Shown: positions 28,035 to 36,660, counted from the first letter of the stretch. The stretch is DNA of 64,000 nt from Blastococcus sp. PRF04-17 (GCF_023016265.1 NZ_CP095412.1:3596001-3660000), one strand, 5' to 3'. Made by a program: numbers and translations. Notes: generated from the letters alone by a model not told the origin.

Positions 28035-29009
28035 GTGACCATCACGGCAGACGGGGGTCCCCCGCGGCGGGGACCCCCGGAGCAAGCGGGGCGACGGGTT
28101 CGACCCGACGTCCCTCCGCCGCCAGTCACCTCGCTACGGCGAGCGGGCCGTCATGATCGTGCTGATCGCGGCGGCCCTGCTCTCCGTCCTGGTGACCGTC
28201 GGCATCGTCGTGTCCCTGCTCATACCGGCGTTGTCCTTCTTCCGCGAGGTCAGCGTCGGAGAGTTCCTCTTCGGCACGCGGTGGTCGCCGCGGTTCACCG
28301 GCCAGGAGTCCTACGGCGTCCTGCCACTGGTGACGGGCACCGCCTGGACGACGGCCATCGCCCTCCTGATCGCTGTCCCCTTCGGTCTCGGGGCGGCGAT
28401 CTACCTGGCCGAGTACGCCCGCCCGCGCGTCCGCAAGGTGCTCAGCCGGTCCTCGAGGTGCTCGCCGGCATCCCGTCGGTGGTGTACGGGTTCTTCGCCC
28501 TCGCCTTCGTCGCCCCGGTCATCCTCAACGACCTCCTCGGTCTGGACGTCGGCACCTTCAGCGTGCTCTCGGCCGGCCTCGTCCTGGGCATCATGATCAT
28601 CCCGACGGTGGCGTCCCTGTCCGAGGACGCGATGTCCGCCGTCCCGGATTCGCTGCGCCAGGGATCGCTCGCCCTCGGCGCCAACAAGATGCGCACGACG
28701 CTGCGCGTCGTGTTCCCGGCTGCCGTCTCGGGGATCGCGGCCTCCATCGTGCTGGCGTTGTCGCGCGCCGTCGGCGAGACGATGATCGTCGCCTTGGCCG
28801 CGGGCACCCAGGCCCGGATGGTGAGCGGGCCCACCGAGGTGGGGCAGACGATGACCGGCTTCATCGCCCAGACCGCGACGGGCGAGAGCACGCCCGGAAC
28901 GCTGACCTACAACACGCTCTTCGCGGTGGGTCTGCTGCTCTTCCTCATCACGTTCGTGGTCAACATGATCAGCATCCGGCTGGTCCGTAAGTTCCGGGAG
29001 GCGTACTGA
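28035..29009 (+). CDS. pstC: Phosphate ABC transporter permease PstC (second copy), two frameshifts
   Basis: About 325 residues if repaired. The GTG follows AGAGGAG. The N-terminal part changes frame between 28050 and 28080, where runs G5 (28053), C5 (28059) and C5 (28074) sit close together; the first helix then reads MIVLIAAALLSVLVTVGIVV. A second shift at about 28444 separates RVRKVL from PVLEVLAGIPSVVYGFFAL; one extra A (CTCAAGCCG) would join them. The EAA loop is [22 protein letters not shown]. Its stop overlaps the pstA start. Two breaks make this the most damaged gene here, yet the protein pattern is otherwise conserved. Confidence 0.85.
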   Translation: MTITADGGPPRRGPPEQAGRRVRPDVPPPPVTSLRRAGRHDRADRGGPALRPGDRRHRRVPAHTGVVLLPRGQRRRVPLRHAVVAAVHRPGVLRRPATGDGHRLDDGHRPPDRCPLRSRGGDLPGRVRPPARPQGAQPVLEVLAGIPSVVYGFFALAFVAPVILNDLLGLDVGTFSVLSAGLVLGIMIIPTVASLSEDAMSAVPDSLRQGSLALGANKMRTTLRVVFPAAVSGIAASIVLALSRAVGETMIVALAAGTQARMVSGPTEVGQTMTGFIAQTATGESTPGTLTYNTLFAVGLLLFLITFVVNMISIRLVRKFREAY

Positions 29010-29911
29010 TGGCCACCATCGGTCAGCTCGCCCAGGCCGCCCGCCCGCTCAGGACGGAGCGGAACGGCGATCGGAGCCCCGCGTCGATCGGCTTCCTGGT
29101 CGCCCTCTGGGTGGCCCTGGCCTTCGCGGTGCTGACGCTGGTGGTCTTGCTGGTCACCTCGTTCATCGATGCACTGCCGCGGCTGGACGGCGCCCTGTTC
29201 ACCAACTACTCGTCGCAGGTCTCCCCGGAGACCGCGGGTGCTCGGGCGGCGATCATCGGATCCTTCTGGGTGATCGGTGCAACGGCCGTCCTGGCCATCC
29301 CGCTGGGCATCGCGGCGGCCATCTACCTCGAGGAGTTCGCCAATCCGGCGCGCTGGTACAACCGGCTGATCGAGGTGAACCTGCAGAACCTCGCGGCCGT
29401 GCCGGCCATCGTCTACGGCATGCTCACCGCGGGCCTGGCGCTCACCATCGGACTGCGACGGGGCGTCGTCCTCGCCGGGGCCATCGCCCTGGCCCTGCTG
29501 ATCCTGCCGGTCGTCATCATCACGACCCGTGAAGCGCTGCGCGCGGTTCCAGCCGAGATCCGCCAGGGTTCGCTGGCGCTGGGCGCGACGCCGCTGCAGA
29601 CGGTGTGGCGGCAGACCCTTCCGTCGGGAATCCCCGGTATCGCGACCGGGACGATCCTGGCGCTGTCACGGGCGCTCGGCGAGGCCGCCCCGCTGCTGCT
29701 GCTCGGCGGACTCGTGTTCATCCGCTACGACCCCGACGGACTGTTCTCGGGGTTCACGACGATGCCCATCCAGATCTTCAACTGGGCCGGTCAGCCACAG
29801 GTCGCCTTCCAGCAGGTCGCTGCGGCGGCGATCATCGTCCTGCTCGGCATGCTGCTCCTGATGAACGCCCTGGCCATCGTGATCCGCAACCGCTACCAGA
29901 GGCGCTGGTGA
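29009..29911 (+). CDS. pstA: Phosphate ABC transporter permease PstA (second copy)
   Basis: A 300-residue six-helix permease with the conserved [34 protein letters not shown] and the EAA loop [22 protein letters not shown]. The ATG overlaps the pstC stop by one base. It is shorter than the first PstA because it lacks the N-terminal added helices. It forms the membrane pore with PstC. Confidence 0.95.
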   Translation: MATIGQLAQAARPLRTERNGDRSPASIGFLVALWVALAFAVLTLVVLLVTSFIDALPRLDGALFTNYSSQVSPETAGARAAIIGSFWVIGATAVLAIPLGIAAAIYLEEFANPARWYNRLIEVNLQNLAAVPAIVYGMLTAGLALTIGLRRGVVLAGAIALALLILPVVIITTREALRAVPAEIRQGSLALGATPLQTVWRQTLPSGIPGIATGTILALSRALGEAAPLLLLGGLVFIRYDPDGLFSGFTTMPIQIFNWAGQPQVAFQQVAAAAIIVLLGMLLLMNALAIVIRNRYQRRW

Positions 29912-29960
29912 CCTCGGACCGGCTCGCCTGCCCGCACCCCTCCCACGGACTGGACGCATC

Positions 29961-30881
29961 ATGACCAGCACGCAGACCTCGACCGCGCCCGCGCCGGCCG
30001 CGGACACCACCTCCTCCGACGGCGGCGCGCCCACGAACGAGCCGCCCCGGCCCCATGTCGAGGCGCAGGGCGGTACGGGACGTTTCCTGCCGGAGACCCC
30101 GACCCCGGTCATCGAGTGCGAGAACGTCGACATCTACTACGGCGCCTTCCGTGCGGTGAACGACGTGTCGCTCGTGTACGGGCGCAACGAGATCACTGCG
30201 ATGATCGGCCCGTCCGGATGTGGGAAGTCGACCGTGCTCCGGTGCCTGAACCGGATGAACGACCTCATCCCCGGCGCGCGGGTGACGGGGCGCGTGGCCT
30301 ACCACGGGCAGGACATGTACGGCTCGGACGTGGATCCGATCGAGGTCCGGCGCCGGATCGGCATGGTCTTCCAGAAGCCCAACCCCTTCCCGAAGTCGAT
30401 CTACGACAACGTCGCCTACGGTCCGCGGGTGACGGGCATGAAGGTCGAGTCGATGGACGACCTGGTCGAGCAGGCGCTGCGCGGGGCGGCGCTGTGGGAC
30501 GAGGTCAAGGACAAGCTCAAGCAGTCCGCCTACGGGTTGTCCGGCGGTCAGCAGCAGCGCCTGTGCATCGCCCGCACGATCGCGGTGCGGCCCGAGGTGA
30601 TCCTGATGGACGAGCCGTGCTCCGCGCTGGACCCGATCGCCACCGCGCGCATCGAGGACCTGATGGAGGACCTGCGCAGGGACTACACGATCATCATCGT
30701 GACCCACAACATGCAGCAGGCCGCCCGCGTGGCCGACCGGACGGCCTTCTTCACCGCGCAGGCGGCGGAGGGCACCGGCGACCGGACGGGCCAGCTGGTG
30801 GAGTTCGACCTGACCACGAAGATCTTCTCCAACCCCGCCGACAAGCGGACCGAGGACTACATCTCGGGCCGGTTCGGCTGA
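29961..30881 (+). CDS. pstB: Phosphate ABC transporter ATP-binding protein PstB (second copy)
   Basis: 306 residues. A 45-residue Thr/Ala/Pro-rich leader precedes the ATPase, which starts at [16 protein letters not shown]; PstB usually has no such leader. Walker A is GPSGCGKST, the signature LSGGQQQRL, Walker [12 protein letters not shown] and the end [20 protein letters not shown]. It is intact, unlike the first copy. In mycobacteria the corresponding gene (phoT) likewise lies beside mshD and glnR. Confidence 0.95.
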   Translation: MTSTQTSTAPAPAADTTSSDGGAPTNEPPRPHVEAQGGTGRFLPETPTPVIECENVDIYYGAFRAVNDVSLVYGRNEITAMIGPSGCGKSTVLRCLNRMNDLIPGARVTGRVAYHGQDMYGSDVDPIEVRRRIGMVFQKPNPFPKSIYDNVAYGPRVTGMKVESMDDLVEQALRGAALWDEVKDKLKQSAYGLSGGQQQRLCIARTIAVRPEVILMDEPCSALDPIATARIEDLMEDLRRDYTIIIVTHNMQQAARVADRTAFFTAQAAEGTGDRTGQLVEFDLTTKIFSNPADKRTEDYISGRFG

Positions 30882-30894
30882 TCGGAGGGCACCG

Positions 30895-31062
30895 ATGGGC
30901 GAGCGCGACGACCGTCCCGCGGACGAGGGCAGTGAGGAGGGTCCGCGGGAGCAGCTCGCTCGCAACGCGGCCGAGGGAGGCGACCCCGGTTCCGTCAGCG
31001 ACCGCAAGCATGACAGCCTGATCCCCCAGGAGGGGCCGGACCCCGGCATCGGTCCCGATTGA
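30895..31062 (+). CDS. Small hydrophilic hypothetical protein
   Basis: 55 residues, rich in Asp, Glu, Gly, Pro and Arg, with no hydrophobic segment. The ATG follows CGGAGGG, 14 bases after the pstB stop, so it is probably co-transcribed with the second pst operon. It ends before the convergent mshD stop. Codon use fits the neighbours. No family recognised. Confidence 0.5.
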   Translation: MGERDDRPADEGSEEGPREQLARNAAEGGDPGSVSDRKHDSLIPQEGPDPGIGPD

Positions 31063-31085
31063 ACCGCTTCGCCATGGGGTGAGGG

Positions 31086-31988
31086 TCAGGGGGCAGTGGT
31101 CTCAGCGGCCGGGCGCGTCCAGGCGACGTCGACGGCGTACCGGGTGAACCCCCGGCCCTCGTAGAGCCGCACGGCCGCCGCGTTGTCCTCCTCGACGTAG
31201 AGGAGCACCTCGCGCAGCCCCCGGCCGCGCAGGTGGGCCAGCCCGAGGTCGGTCAGCGCGCGGCCCAGGCGCATGCCCTGCGCATCGGGGTCGATCCCGA
31301 GCACGTAGACCTCGCCCACGGCCTCCGGCCCGGCGTCCCCGGGCGGGTGGACCTTCGTCCAGTGCGAGCCGAGCAGCTCGCCGCCTGCGTCGGGATCCCC
31401 GCGCCAGGCCATGAGGAAGCCGGCGGGGTCGAACCACGGCTCCGCCTCGCGCAGCTCCAGGTCCGCCCGCGACATCCGGCCCTGCTCCGGGTGCCAGGCG
31501 AACGCGCGGGCGTTGACCCGGAGCCAGGCCTCCTCGTCCCGGCCCGGCCGGAACGGCTCGACGTGCACGTCGTCGGGCAACCCGGGTGGCGGGGCGGGGT
31601 CGACGTCGTCGAGCGGCATGCGCATCTGCAGCAGCACGCGGGCGCGGGTGAAGCCGCGTGATCCCAGCAGCGCCGCCGAGCCGGGCAGGTCGCCGTGCGC
31701 CCAGATGCTCAGGGGAGCGGGACCGGCCAGCTCCAGGACGCGGCCGAGGAGGGTGCTGCCGAACCCCCGGCGGCGGAGATCCGGGTGCACGACCAGCTCG
31801 GCCACGCCGTCCTCCAGCCGGGCGTAGCCGGCCAGCGCGGACCCGTCCCGGACGACGACGTCGTGACCGCCGGGGGAGCGGTTGCGCAGCCGCAGCTCGG
31901 CGTCCTCCGACAGGGGGCGCACACCGTCGGCGGCCGCGGCCGCGTCGAGCAGCGACAGCACCTCGGGGACGTCGATCTGCTCGCTCAC
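31086..31988 (-). CDS. mshD: Mycothiol synthase MshD
   Basis: A 300-residue protein with two GNAT acetyltransferase domains. It performs the last step of mycothiol synthesis, acetylating Cys-GlcN-Ins. The first domain shows AELVVHPDLRRRGFGSTLLGRVL; the second shows VYVLGIDPDAQGMRLGRALTDLG and LYVEEDNAAAVRLYEGRGFTRY. The GTG at 31988 gives the normal family length. It lies 7 bases after the glnR stop, in the same direction, as in mycobacteria. mshA is at 57.4 kb in this window. Confidence 0.93.
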   Translation of the reverse strand: MSEQIDVPEVLSLLDAAAAADGVRPLSEDAELRLRNRSPGGHDVVVRDGSALAGYARLEDGVAELVVHPDLRRRGFGSTLLGRVLELAGPAPLSIWAHGDLPGSAALLGSRGFTRARVLLQMRMPLDDVDPAPPPGLPDDVHVEPFRPGRDEEAWLRVNARAFAWHPEQGRMSRADLELREAEPWFDPAGFLMAWRGDPDAGGELLGSHWTKVHPPGDAGPEAVGEVYVLGIDPDAQGMRLGRALTDLGLAHLRGRGLREVLLYVEEDNAAAVRLYEGRGFTRYAVDVAWTRPAAETTAP

Positions 31989-31995
31989 CCGGTCA

Positions 31996-32742
31996 TCAGA
32001 CCAGTTCGGCGTCGGCCCGCTCCTCCGAGGTGGTGGCCCGGGCCGCCTTGGCGGTGGCGTCGGCAACCTGCTGGTCGAGCTTGTAGCCGACGTTGCGCAC
32101 CGTGCCGATCAACGCCTCGTGCTCGGTGCCGAGCTTGGCCCGCAGCCGCCGCACGTGGACGTCGACGGTCCGCGTGCCGCCGAAGTAGTCGTAGCCCCAG
32201 ATCTCCTGGAGCAGCTGCGCCCGGGAGAAGACCCGGCCGGGGTGCTGCGCCAGGTACTTCAGCAGCTCGAACTCCTTGTACGTGAGGTCGAGCGGCCGGC
32301 CGCGCAGCTTGGCTGAGTAGCTGTGCTCGTCGATGACCAGCTCGCCGGCCTGCGTGACGCCCCGCTCCCCGCTGTCCGTGGGTGCCGCGGCGGCCAGGCG
32401 TCGGGCGGTCGCCCACCTCAGCCGGGCGTCGACCTCGGCCGGGCCGGCGGTGTCGAGCAGCACGTCGTCGACACCCCAGTCCGCCGACAGCGCGACCAGG
32501 CCGCCCTCGGAAAGGACGGCGACCAGCGAGGCGGCCACGCCGGTGGAGGAGAGCAGGCCGCAGAGCGTGCGGGCCTGGATGAGGTCGTGGCGGGCGTCGA
32601 CGAGCACGACGTCGCCCGAGTCGCCGTCGAGCAGGCTGGACAGCTCGGGCGCCACCACGCGCACCTGGTGGGCCAGCAGCCCGAGCGCGGGCAGCACCTC
32701 GGTGGTGGCCTGCCGGGCGGCCGTCATGAGCACGAGTCGCAT
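31996..32742 (-). CDS. glnR: Orphan OmpR-type nitrogen regulator GlnR
   Basis: 248 residues. The ATG at 32742 follows GAGGAG. The N-terminal receiver-like domain lacks a full acidic pocket, as is known for GlnR. The winged helix reads [51 protein letters not shown], which is very close to actinobacterial GlnR. GlnR controls nitrogen assimilation genes such as glnA and amtB by binding GlnR boxes. Synteny with mshD and pst supports the assignment. Confidence 0.88.
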   Translation of the reverse strand: MRLVLMTAARQATTEVLPALGLLAHQVRVVAPELSSLLDGDSGDVVLVDARHDLIQARTLCGLLSSTGVAASLVAVLSEGGLVALSADWGVDDVLLDTAGPAEVDARLRWATARRLAAAAPTDSGERGVTQAGELVIDEHSYSAKLRGRPLDLTYKEFELLKYLAQHPGRVFSRAQLLQEIWGYDYFGGTRTVDVHVRRLRAKLGTEHEALIGTVRNVGYKLDQQVADATAKAARATTSEERADAELV

Positions 32743-32863
32743 GTCATCTCCTCGAACACTCGTCGACGGCGCTGTCGAGATGAGTCCGCAGGATAACCGA
32801 TCACCGCGGTGCCGTTCCGCTCGTCGCGCGGAAGGTGGGGCCGGTGCGTGTCACGATCCAGGG

Positions 32864-33688
32864 GTGAGCTCACCGGTGGAGGCGCAGGAGGCGGTGCCGA
32901 CGGCGCGGGCGCACCATCTGCCGGCCGCCGGGCTCGCCGGCGTGGCGGTGGCGCTGCTCGTCGGCCTGCCCGAGCTCTTCGGGGACATCGGCCGGCTCGC
33001 CGCCGTCCTGGTGCTGCAGCTGGGCCTGGTGCTGTCGTGGGTGCTGGTGACCGGTGTCGAGGGCTTCGCCGGGTCCCTGGCCGTCGGCGCGGCGGCCGCC
33101 GTCGCCGCCGACCTGATCCTCGGGCTGCCGGAGGACCCGACGCTCGGCGGACTGCTCGTCGTCCTCGGTGTCGGCTTCGTGGCCGCGGTCCTCCAGCAGA
33201 TGCTCCGGCGGCCACGGCACCACCTGGTCGCCTCGCTGTCCGGCGTCGTGCTGCTCCTCTGCCCCGTCGTCGCCCTGGCCGCGCTCCTCCTGCTGGGACG
33301 GGCATCCGGCGCAGGGCGGGCCACGGTGGCACTGCTCGCCGTGGGCGTCGCCCTCGTCGTCGGTCACCTCGTGGACCTGGTCCTCCCGCGCCCGCGGGTC
33401 GCCCCGGGCGTGCCGCGCGGCGTGCTGGGGCTGCTGCTGGCCGTGCCGGCCGCGGCGGCCGTGACCTGGCTCGGTCGCGACCTGGGCGACCTGTCCGGTC
33501 CGCAGAGCGCCCTGGTCTTCGGTGCGATCCTGGGCGCGGTCGCCGGCTTCTCGGCTCTCGTCGCCAGCTACGTGGCCGCGGAACGGCGGAGCGCGGCGGA
33601 GTCGCCCTGGGCCCTCTCGGTCATCCAGGCGGCCCTCCCGCTGGCCGCGTGCGGTCCGGTCGCGCTCGCGCTGCTGACCGTGCTGTGA
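32864..33688 (+). CDS. Polytopic membrane protein, hypothetical
   Basis: 274 residues with about seven hydrophobic helices (for example AGLAGVAVALLVGL and LGGLLVVLGVGFVAAVL), Leu/Ala/Val-rich, with short loops. The GTG at 32864 is divergent from glnR. Its stop overlaps the GTG of the lmeA-like gene (GTGA), so they are coupled. I recognise no family motif. Position beside the lmeA-like gene suggests an envelope role, which is only inference. Confidence 0.75.
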   Translation: MSSPVEAQEAVPTARAHHLPAAGLAGVAVALLVGLPELFGDIGRLAAVLVLQLGLVLSWVLVTGVEGFAGSLAVGAAAAVAADLILGLPEDPTLGGLLVVLGVGFVAAVLQQMLRRPRHHLVASLSGVVLLLCPVVALAALLLLGRASGAGRATVALLAVGVALVVGHLVDLVLPRPRVAPGVPRGVLGLLLAVPAAAAVTWLGRDLGDLSGPQSALVFGAILGAVAGFSALVASYVAAERRSAAESPWALSVIQAALPLAACGPVALALLTVL

Positions 33689-34380
33689 AGGCGCTCCTCG
33701 TCGTCCTCCTCCTGCTGCTGGGGGTGGCGTTCGTCGCCGACCGGGTGGTCGAGCGCTGGGCCGAGGGATACGTCGCCGACCAGCTCGTCGAGCAGGCCGG
33801 CCTGGCGGCGGCCCCGGAGGTGGACGCCCGCGGCTTCCCGTTCCTGACCCAGGCGGTCGCGGGGCGGTACGAGGACGTGCGCATCTCGTTGAGCGCCGAG
33901 GAGCTGCGGCAGCCCGAGGGCACCCGCGCCGACGTCGTCCTGCGGGGCGTGCAGGTGCCGCTGTCGAGCGTCGTCTCGGGATCGGTGCAGGAGGTTCCGG
34001 TCGACCGCATCGACGGGACGGCGACGCTCTCGTACGCCCTGCTCTCCGAGCAGCTCGGCCGGGACACCGAGCTGACCCGGGACGGGGACGGCCTGCGCAT
34101 CACCCGAACGGTCGAGGTTCTCGGCCAGGAGGTGCGGCTCTCCGCGGTGGGGCAGGTGAGACTGGACGGCGGGGCCCTGGTCGCCGACGTGCGGGAGGCC
34201 TCCGGGGCGGGCGTGGAGGTGCCGGGTTTCGTGCTGGATCGGGCGGTCGACCTGCTCGACCTGCGTCACCCCGTGCCCGCGCTGCCCTTCGGCCTGGAGC
34301 TCACCGGTGTCCGGCCGGCCGAGGACGGCGTGGTCATCGAGGTCGAGGCGACCGACACCGTGCTCCGTGCGCCGGAATAG
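33685..34380 (+). CDS. DUF2993 protein, LmeA-like (lipomannan elongation factor A homolog)
   Basis: 231 residues. An N-terminal hydrophobic anchor or signal (ALLVVLLLLLGVAFVADRVV) is followed by the DUF2993 pattern: ADQLVEQAGLAAAPEVDARGFPFLTQAVAGRYEDVRISLS and late FGLELTGVRPAEDGVVIEVEA. In mycobacteria the DUF2993 protein LmeA (Rv0817c) supports maturation of the lipomannan mannan backbone, and it likewise sits between glnR and a thioredoxin gene. The exact role in this organism is uncertain. GTG start, 4-base overlap with the membrane protein gene. Confidence 0.75.
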   Translation: MKALLVVLLLLLGVAFVADRVVERWAEGYVADQLVEQAGLAAAPEVDARGFPFLTQAVAGRYEDVRISLSAEELRQPEGTRADVVLRGVQVPLSSVVSGSVQEVPVDRIDGTATLSYALLSEQLGRDTELTRDGDGLRITRTVEVLGQEVRLSAVGQVRLDGGALVADVREASGAGVEVPGFVLDRAVDLLDLRHPVPALPFGLELTGVRPAEDGVVIEVEATDTVLRAPE

Positions 34381-34410
34381 CGCGCCCGCGCCGGAGGGTT
34401 GGTGCCGGGG

Positions 34411-34845
34411 ATGAGCGGGATCGGAGCGGGCGTCCTCGTCGCGGCGCTGGTGGTCAGCGTCGTGGCGGCCTGGTGGCTGCGCACGCGCAGCGGAGCCGTC
34501 CGCGCGATCGGGGAGGGATCGGTGACGACGACGGTGTTCCAGCGGCTCGGCGTGCAGCCGGGCGCGGCCGCCCTCACCGTGGTCCAGTTCTCCACCGCGT
34601 TCTGCGCACCGTGCCGCGCGACGAAGGCCCGCCTGCAGCAGCTGCAGGCGACCCGGCCGTCGCTCGCGGTGGTGCACGTCGACGCCGAGAGCCACCTCGA
34701 CGAGGTGCGCGAGCTGGATGTCCGCCGCACCCCGACGCTGTTCTACCTGGACCGGGACGGACGGGTCCTCGGGCGCAGCAGCGGCGCACCGCAGGCCGAG
34801 GAGCTGACCGCTCTCGTGGACGCCCATACGGGGGCGACCGCGTGA
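34411..34845 (+). CDS. Membrane-anchored thioredoxin-family protein (ThiX-like)
   Basis: About 144 residues. One N-terminal helix (GAGVLVAALVVSVVAAWWL) is followed by a thioredoxin fold with the active site FCAPC, the cis-Pro in VRRTPTLFYLDRDG, and an ordinary C-terminal helix. A GTG at 34402, nearer to the GGAGG at 34393, is a possible alternative start. Its stop lies only 5 bases before the -10 element of the cysteine leader peptide. A role in reducing envelope or sulfur-carrier thiols is inferred from the fold and the sulfur genes that follow. Confidence 0.85.
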   Translation: MSGIGAGVLVAALVVSVVAAWWLRTRSGAVRAIGEGSVTTTVFQRLGVQPGAAALTVVQFSTAFCAPCRATKARLQQLQATRPSLAVVHVDAESHLDEVRELDVRRTPTLFYLDRDGRVLGRSSGAPQAEELTALVDAHTGATA

Positions 34846-34850
34846 TCGGC

Positions 34851-34856
34851 TACTCT
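34851..34856 (+). promoter_or_regulatory. -10 element of a leaderless cysteine leader-peptide mRNA
   Basis: TACTCT lies 6 bases before the GTG at 34863, the spacing expected when transcription begins at the start codon itself. No good -35 hexamer is visible, as is common in actinobacterial leaderless promoters. Confidence 0.6.
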
Positions 34857-34862
34857 CGCGCC

Positions 34863-34937
34863 GTGGGCACCCTGCTGACCTCTCGCCGCACAGTGGACCT
34901 GTGCCGCGTCGGCAGCTGCCTCTGTCCGTCCTTCTGA
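34863..34937 (+). CDS. Cysteine-rich leader peptide (attenuator uORF)
   Basis: 24 codons from GTG to TGA. The middle reads SRRTVDLCR, like the RRxVDL leader peptides found before actinobacterial sulfur genes; the end is CRVGSCLCPSF with Cys at codons 14, 19 and 21. No ribosome-binding site is present and the -10 element implies a leaderless start. It precedes DUF4395-cysA2-DUF1416, the same gene set that in Mycobacterium smegmatis is controlled by a poly-cysteine leaderless uORF. Ribosome stalling at the Cys codons when cysteine is scarce would then open the operon. Confidence 0.75.
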   Translation: MGTLLTSRRTVDLCRVGSCLCPSF

Positions 34938-34978
34938 GGACGGTTCCCGACCGTCCAGACGCGCCCTGTCCGCCGTCC
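34926..34978 (+). promoter_or_regulatory. Competing stem-loops after the leader peptide (attenuator)
   Basis: GGACGG (34938-34943) can pair with CCGTCC inside the leader's last codons (34926-34931), with the perfect arm ACCGTCC just downstream (34950-34956), or with CCGTCC at 34973-34978. These pairings exclude one another, as in an attenuator whose state depends on where a ribosome sits on the uORF. Confidence 0.55.
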
Positions 34979-34995
34979 GAAGGTCTGCTGCTCCC

Positions 34996-35427
34996 ATGAC
35001 TGCACCTGCCCGTCAGGTCGACGTGCGTGCCCCGCGCTTCGCCGCGGCTCTCACCTCCGTCGTCCTCGCCGTCGCGCTGCTCACCGGCAGCGGATGGCTG
35101 GTCGCCGCGCAGGCGGCCGCCTTCGCCGTCGGTGCGTTCGCCGGCCTCCGGGTCGCGCCCTACGGGGTGCTCTTCCGCGTCCTCGTCGCGCCCCGGCTCG
35201 GTCCGGTGCGCGAGCGGGAGCCGGAGGCGCCGCCGCGTTTCGCCCAGTTCGTGGGACTGCTCTTCGCCGTCGTGGGTGCGGCCGGCTACCTGGCCGGCGC
35301 GCCCGTCGTCGGCGCCGTCGCCACCGGCCTCGCGCTGGTCGCGGCTCTGCTCAACGCGGTCACGGGCTTCTGCCTGGGCTGCGAGCTCTACCTGACCGTC
35401 CGGCGGGTCCTGCCGGCCCGCACCTGA
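34996..35427 (+). CDS. DUF4395 membrane protein
   Basis: 143 residues with about four hydrophobic segments and the family's Cys-containing end, AVTGFCLGCELYLTVRR. DUF4395 proteins occur mostly beside rhodanese-type sulfurtransferases and thioredoxin-like proteins; a transport or thiol role is suspected but not shown. First structural gene after the leader peptide, 33 bases before cysA2. Confidence 0.82.
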   Translation: MTAPARQVDVRAPRFAAALTSVVLAVALLTGSGWLVAAQAAAFAVGAFAGLRVAPYGVLFRVLVAPRLGPVREREPEAPPRFAQFVGLLFAVVGAAGYLAGAPVVGAVATGLALVAALLNAVTGFCLGCELYLTVRRVLPART

Positions 35428-35459
35428 CCATCCGCACACCGAACTATCCGGAGGAATCC

Positions 35460-36287
35460 ATGAGCCGCAACGACGTGCTCGTCACCGCCGACTGGGCGCA
35501 GGAGAACCTGGGCACGCCCGGTCTCGTCTTCGTCGAGGTGGACGAGGACACCAGCGCCTACGACGGCGGCCACCTCGAGGGTGCCGTCAAGCTGGACTGG
35601 AAGAAGGACCTGCAGGACCCGCTGCGCCGCGACTTCGTCGACAAGTCCGGCTTCGAGAAGCTGCTGTCGGAGCGCGGCATCAGCAACGACGACACCGTGA
35701 TCCTCTACGGCGGCAACAACAACTGGTTCGCCGCCTACGCGTACTGGTACTTCAAGCTCTACGGCCACCGGGACGTCAAGCTGATCGACGGTGGCCGCAA
35801 GAAGTGGGAGCTCGACGGCCGCCCGCTGTCGAAGGACCCGGTGGAGCGCCCGGCCACGCAGTACCAGGCCCAGGACCCGGACCTGTCGATCCGAGCCTTC
35901 CGCGACGAGGTCGTCTCCTCGATCGGGTCGAAGAACATCATCGACGTCCGCTCGCCCGACGAGTTCTCGGGAAAGATCCTCGCTCCTGCGCACCTGCCGC
36001 AGGAGCAGGCGCAGCGCGGCGGGCACGTGCCGACCGCGAAGAACATCCCGTGGAGCAAGGCGGCCAACGAGGACGGCACGTTCAAGAGCGACGAGGAGCT
36101 GGCCAAACTCTACGAGGAGCAGGGCTACGACGACAGCAAGGCGACCATCGCCTACTGCCGGATCGGTGAGCGCTCCAGCCACACCTGGTTCGTGCTGCGC
36201 GAGCTGCTCGGCAAGCCCGACGTCAAGAACTACGACGGCAGCTGGGTCGAGTACGGCTCGCTCGTCGGCGTCCCGATCGAGAAGTGA
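35460..36287 (+). CDS. cysA2: Thiosulfate sulfurtransferase (rhodanese) CysA2-like
   Basis: 275 residues made of two rhodanese domains. The catalytic loop of the second domain is YCRIGERSSHTW, with the active Cys at about residue 233; the first, inactive domain holds VILYGGNNNWFAAYAYW. It moves sulfane sulfur from thiosulfate or a similar donor to an acceptor. The ATG follows GGAGG. It lies between DUF4395 and DUF1416, matching the mycobacterial cysA2-sseC pair. Confidence 0.93.
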   Translation: MSRNDVLVTADWAQENLGTPGLVFVEVDEDTSAYDGGHLEGAVKLDWKKDLQDPLRRDFVDKSGFEKLLSERGISNDDTVILYGGNNNWFAAYAYWYFKLYGHRDVKLIDGGRKKWELDGRPLSKDPVERPATQYQAQDPDLSIRAFRDEVVSSIGSKNIIDVRSPDEFSGKILAPAHLPQEQAQRGGHVPTAKNIPWSKAANEDGTFKSDEELAKLYEEQGYDDSKATIAYCRIGERSSHTWFVLRELLGKPDVKNYDGSWVEYGSLVGVPIEK

Positions 36288-36298
36288 GCTGACCTGAC

Positions 36299-36592
36299 AT
36301 GTGCGGAGCACCGAAGCAGGGCGGTTCCCTCGCGGGCATCGACCTGACGACCCAGACGGTCATCCAGGGGCAGGTCTGGCACGACGGCGCCCCGGTGGCC
36401 GGTGCCTACGTCCGGCTCCTGAACGACACCGACGAGTTCACCGCCGAGGTGGTGACCAGCCCCGAGGGCGAGTTCCGGTTCTTCGCCGCCCCGGGGCAGT
36501 GGAAGGTCCGCAGCCTGGCGCCGGTCGGCAAGGGCGAGCGCGCGCTCGACGCCGAGGTGGGCCTGAACGAGACGACCATCGTCATCGACTGA
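36299..36592 (+). CDS. DUF1416 protein (SseC-like)
   Basis: 97 residues beginning MCGAPKQGGSLAGIDL, with a carboxypeptidase-regulatory-like beta-sandwich (VIQGQVWHDGAPVAGAYVRLL). The family is found almost only beside actinobacterial rhodaneses (sseC in mycobacteria); a partner role to the sulfurtransferase is inferred. Last gene of the leader-controlled operon, 11 bases after cysA2. Confidence 0.88.
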   Translation: MCGAPKQGGSLAGIDLTTQTVIQGQVWHDGAPVAGAYVRLLNDTDEFTAEVVTSPEGEFRFFAAPGQWKVRSLAPVGKGERALDAEVGLNETTIVID

Positions 36593-36601
36593 CCGATCGA
36601 T

Positions 36602-36660
36602 GATCAGGGTCCCTGATCGAGACGGGTCCTCCCTCACCGCCGGAGGTGGGGGAGGACCCG
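36602..36660. terminator. Two hairpins between the sulfur operon and the tetR gene
   Basis: GATCAGGG-T-CCCTGATC is a perfect short stem (36602-36618). Next to it is a 16-bp stem with arms CGGGTCCTCCCTCACC and GGTGGGGGAGGACCCG (one wobble) around GCCGGA (36623-36660). Convergent genes on both sides suggest a bidirectional terminator. Confidence 0.75.

Noticed and set aside
21826-30881. The two pst operons as an assembly duplication
   Set aside because: All four protein pairs differ strongly in sequence and length, so they are true paralogous or separately acquired operons.
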